DNA of 64,000 nucleotides, taken from Theocolax elegans (taxonomy: Eukaryota > Arthropoda > Insecta > Hymenoptera > Cerocephalidae). This document shows positions 60,612 to 64,000 of this stretch, piece after piece; position 1 is the stretch's first letter; every line of letters starts with the position of its first letter. The stretch spans positions 57,618,910-57,682,909 of the forward strand of contig CM047431.1 in the NCBI GenBank assembly GCA_026168455.1, given 5' to 3'. The position numbers and the translations under genes were made by a program. The notes below the pieces were generated by a model. That model had not been told where the DNA came from. It saw only the letters and a program-made list of their open reading frames with translations, and ran no database searches.

Positions 60612-61582
60612 TCTCAGTCTCTGCCTGTTTGTGTCAGACCGCGCTAATACCGATACCCGGTGTCTTCTTCAATTTGATTACGCCATTTCGATATATTCGC
60701 TATTTTTACTCAAGAGTCGCTTGCGACTTTCATCACTCATAATTCAAAAACAAATAATGACGAATACTTAAATCCAAGTTCGGAAAAAAAAGATTTAATA
60801 TTTTGATTTGGTCTAAAATTATGGGACAAAAAATAATAAGACAATTTTTTCATTCAAAATTTTCATTAAAATACCGATAAATTTGTTTTTCTTTCGTAAC
60901 TTTAGAACAAATCATGATATTGAATCTTCTTTTTTTGATCTAATTTACTCGATCTCAGCTTTCTTTTGAACTTAGGTTTCAGTATCTGTCTTTATTTGTT
61001 TTTGAGTTATACGTGATCAAAGTCAATGGCTTTTTAAAATTGGTTATATCTATCGTAAAAAAGAGCGTTAGATTCTAAAACTCTGTGTTTCTTTATATTT
61101 TGATATAGTAGTAAACATATCCTAGAGTTTGGTAAAGATCCGTTGACACTCTCCTTGTTAGTCAAAATAAAATTAATGTATGTGTGCAGTTTACATTAAA
61201 ACATATAGATATCTTCAGTATTTAATTAATTATTAAATTTAAAAAATATGTCCATCGTATGTGTTAAATATTTTTCAAATAATTTATGTTTTTGTAATTT
61301 CATTTATACTTTAATATTTCATGAGCATATGGGCATTTAACACCACGTTGACCGTACATTAAATCGCAAGCGCTAAGTAAAAGACCGACCAAAAACGAAA
61401 AATGCATCCAAGCTACGACTGTAGAGCGCTTTACTCTCGTGGAAGAATCGATGCCTCCGGCCTTTGTACACTTACGTGACTCGGTCTACCGGCACCTGAT
61501 TAGCGCGAATCCGGAAGAACGGTTAACCACCGCGAATAGCTAGATAATCGACTACCACGGAGTACAACTGGAAACCCCCTTC

Positions 61583-61614
<32 letters not shown>

Positions 61615-62040
61615 TATCCATCTCAACTGCTTAATTACGTATTTTATCATGCATCTTTTTCAAAATTCAATTTTCACAACATTGTCCGTTTAATCGTATT
61701 GTTTATATTGCAAATTCACTTAATTATATCAAAATAATTTATTTAATGAAGATAATTACAATTAATTTTTAGCATTCAAAAATGTATTAATATAATCGTC
61801 GTGTATATTATTTAAAAATTCAAGGATTATTTATCAATTTCTTGAGGTACACATTGGTGTTTTAAATTTAAGCAAAGAAAAAAAAACGTTCCTTTACGCT
61901 AGATTTATTTAACCAAATTTTTGTATTTAAATAAAATAACATTTACCCGGTCCTCAATAAATTGATTTATCATTAATACTTATAATATTTTTAACCCTTA
62001 AAGTAATAACGTCCTCTACAGAGGATAGATAAATTATATA
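60612..62040. repeat. Block L, copy 3, second part
   Basis: It continues block L after the insertion, with the third fold-back segment (about 60710-61161) and the GC-rich island (about 61340-61570). Confidence 0.85.
60710..61161. mobile_element. Fold-back element ending TCTCCTTGTTAGTC, copy 3
   Basis: The same as 54220-54681, carried within block L. Confidence 0.6.
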
Positions 62041-63178
62041 ATTTATATATATAAAAATTAAACTTGATAAATGTTTTTAATTAACAAGCTAATTGTATTT
62101 AAATAAGTAAATATTTTTGAAATGCATAACGTAAAATAGTAAAAATTCTAAATTTATTTTTTTTCTCATAATCTATAGTATAATAAATTTTATGATTCTT
62201 AGGAAACAAAGTCGCAACTTTAAGGGTAAATTAACAATGTAGGGTGAACGAAAAGTTTAATACACACGCAGTACCAATAAATTGATATATAAGTATTACG
62301 TATATTTACTATTATCCAAGTGATATTAATCAAATATTTAGATGATAATAAATAACTGAACGTTATCGCAATAATAAGTGCTCATCTCACATTTTCTACA
62401 GATTACGTTGAAATCGGAATATTTGATTTTCTTATAATTGTCATTAATATTTTCTTATAATTTTGATTACACCTCGTGAATTTCTCAAGTTCGCATCTTC
62501 GTTCCCGTAAGCGCATCACACCTACAAACAATATCGAGGAAAATCTTGGATCACCCGATCGTCAATCACACTGATCATCTTGCAAAAGAATTTTCAAATT
62601 AACAAGAAATTTTTTTGTATTCGTATACCGTGCAACAATTCCCCGTGAAAACGGTATAATTTTATTTTTACGCGATAGTCAAACGGGAATGAGATTCGAC
62701 GGAATGTTTGATCGTCAGTTAAGTGGAAATTTGCGTTCTTTTTTGTCCCTCCATCTCATTGTTGAGAGTACTGACCTGGAAGTAACGCTCATCGAAGACG
62801 CTTCCTCGCCAGAAGTTGGATCTCAGAAGTTATTTTCTTTCTTTCTTTATCTTCTCCTCCTCTCGTTACAACCCCACTCTATATTCGATATATACTGGCA
62901 TCATTTCGCATTTTCGAAAAATTCAACAACGCGTGCAGTCTTCAACAGCTATCTCAAATATGCAAATTAATGAATATCGCCGGTTCTTCCGATCATCGCA
63001 TTAATTATATACAAGTACTCGAGAAAAATCAAATCTACTCCGCGGAGGGACTTTTTTTTTACACCCCGGCCGGATTTCTCTCGCAAACTTTCGCCCGAGA
63101 CGAAGAAGAAAGAAGCGCGCCCGGGAGTAAAAGAGAAATCGTAACGTGGAATTAAAGAAGAGAGCGGCCCTCTGCAAC
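62041..63178. repeat. Block M, copy 2
   Basis: It repeats 58566-59697 with a few indels and then continues into single-copy sequence after ACGTTCT. The octamer-like site is at 62960-62973. Confidence 0.8.
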
Positions 63179-64000
63179 GTTCTTTCTTTTCCCGGCACGA
63201 ACCGTCAATTAAGCTCGGCAATATCGTGTATATCAGGCGAGTCTGAAAACGAGGCATGACACTCGCAATGTTGGCGGGAGAGGGAGAGGGAGAGGGAGAG
63301 AGTGAAAACTTTTATTGACTTTCGAGTTAGCATCATTTCCGAGCTCGTCTACGTACGAGCAAAGTTGTTTAACCGTCTCTTGTGTCCCTTAATTTCCTCC
63401 TTATTTGTCTTTCTACTAGCTTGCTCCTAGCAAATACGTATACGTCTATGTGTATACCGGTGATAATGTACATGCGTAGAAATATCATATGTGGGCCAAC
63501 ACGGTGGTTAATTCCTCCTTTTTTTTTAATTTACAACAAAAAACATATAATATACGCTATCTCGTTACATCGAGATAATATACATAAGTATGTTCGATTT
63601 ACTTACTACGTGCCAATATTATATCTCATTATTTGTATCCTTGCAAAGATAGAAACAACAAATTATATTGATATTTTTTTGTTTTTCCACAAGAATTGAA
63701 GTTAAAAGTGATCGTCACCTTATTTCCTCCGTGACTTTCTGTATCCAACATATTTTTAAGTTTTCACTATATTTCAATAAATAAATAAATGTAATTATAT
63801 AATGTAATAATAAATTATATAATTAATAATCTATTATCATAGATAATTATAACATAATAAATTTAAATCTTCATAAACACTTGTACAAAAAATTATAATT
63901 TTAAATAACCTGATACTTGTAAAAAAATATTAACAATACATTAAAAAAATGAATAATTACTATAAAACTGGTATATAATATAATATATAATTTAATAATT
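63179..64000. other. Single-copy end of window
   Basis: A GC-richer start with a (GGGAGA)n run at about 63274-63302, then AT-rich DNA. The frame at 63382-63699 has no domain. I see no gene. Confidence 0.5.
63274..63302. repeat. (GGGAGA)n tandem repeat
   Basis: Four to five tandem copies of a six-base purine unit. Confidence 0.9.

Overview
The window looks like a piece of an insect nuclear genome, most likely a hymenopteran (inference). It is AT-rich with scattered GC-rich, CpG-containing islands, has large introns, polyglutamine-rich exons, many (TA)n and (CT)n microsatellites and many fold-back mobile elements. Nothing bacterial or viral was seen. No CRISPR, rRNA or convincing tRNA gene was found.

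The only host gene that can be supported lies at the left end on the + strand. Three exons (about 304-1323, 3917-4354, 5835-6437) join in one frame through phase-2 introns and encode about 687 residues of a low-complexity, probably disordered protein. It has two polyglutamine tracts and more than 20 copies of a short (D/E)-R-(Y/F) motif. Both ends of the protein lie outside this reading. The last exon ends at a strong splice donor, so much or all of the remaining 57 kb may be one large intron, or intron followed by intergenic DNA. I could not name the protein.

The rest is dominated by repeats. A non-LTR retrotransposon with ORF1 (coiled coil plus RRM-like domain) and ORF2 (endonuclease plus reverse transcriptase) occupies about 37.1-41.06 kb and looks nearly intact. 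A 384-bp 3' fragment of another such element sits at 60,228-60,611 with an 11-bp target duplication. Several fold-back (long inverted repeat) elements are present: 4,982-5,118; 8,650-8,788; 10,180-10,318; 17,804-20,080; 30,803-31,501; 41,525-41,790; 41,877-42,002; 45,731-46,433 (partial); 47,517-48,466; and a three-copy family at 54.2, 57.2 and 60.7 kb.

Large parts are present in two or three near-identical direct copies: 8.6-14.06 kb, 17.0-27.7 kb, 30.25-32.8 kb, 44.1-49.2 kb, 50.15-52.55 kb and 52.55-63.18 kb. Copies differ mainly by one-base indels. In several blocks one copy carries an insertion that the other lacks cleanly. This is the pattern expected if two alleles had been laid end to end by an assembler, although real tandem duplication remains possible. 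The same pattern gives clean empty sites for several mobile elements. No complete new multi-gene system was found. The most unusual items are the nested inverted-repeat composite at 17.4-20.24 kb with its cluster of strong hairpins, and the retrotransposon ORF2 whose expected start codon reads ATA.
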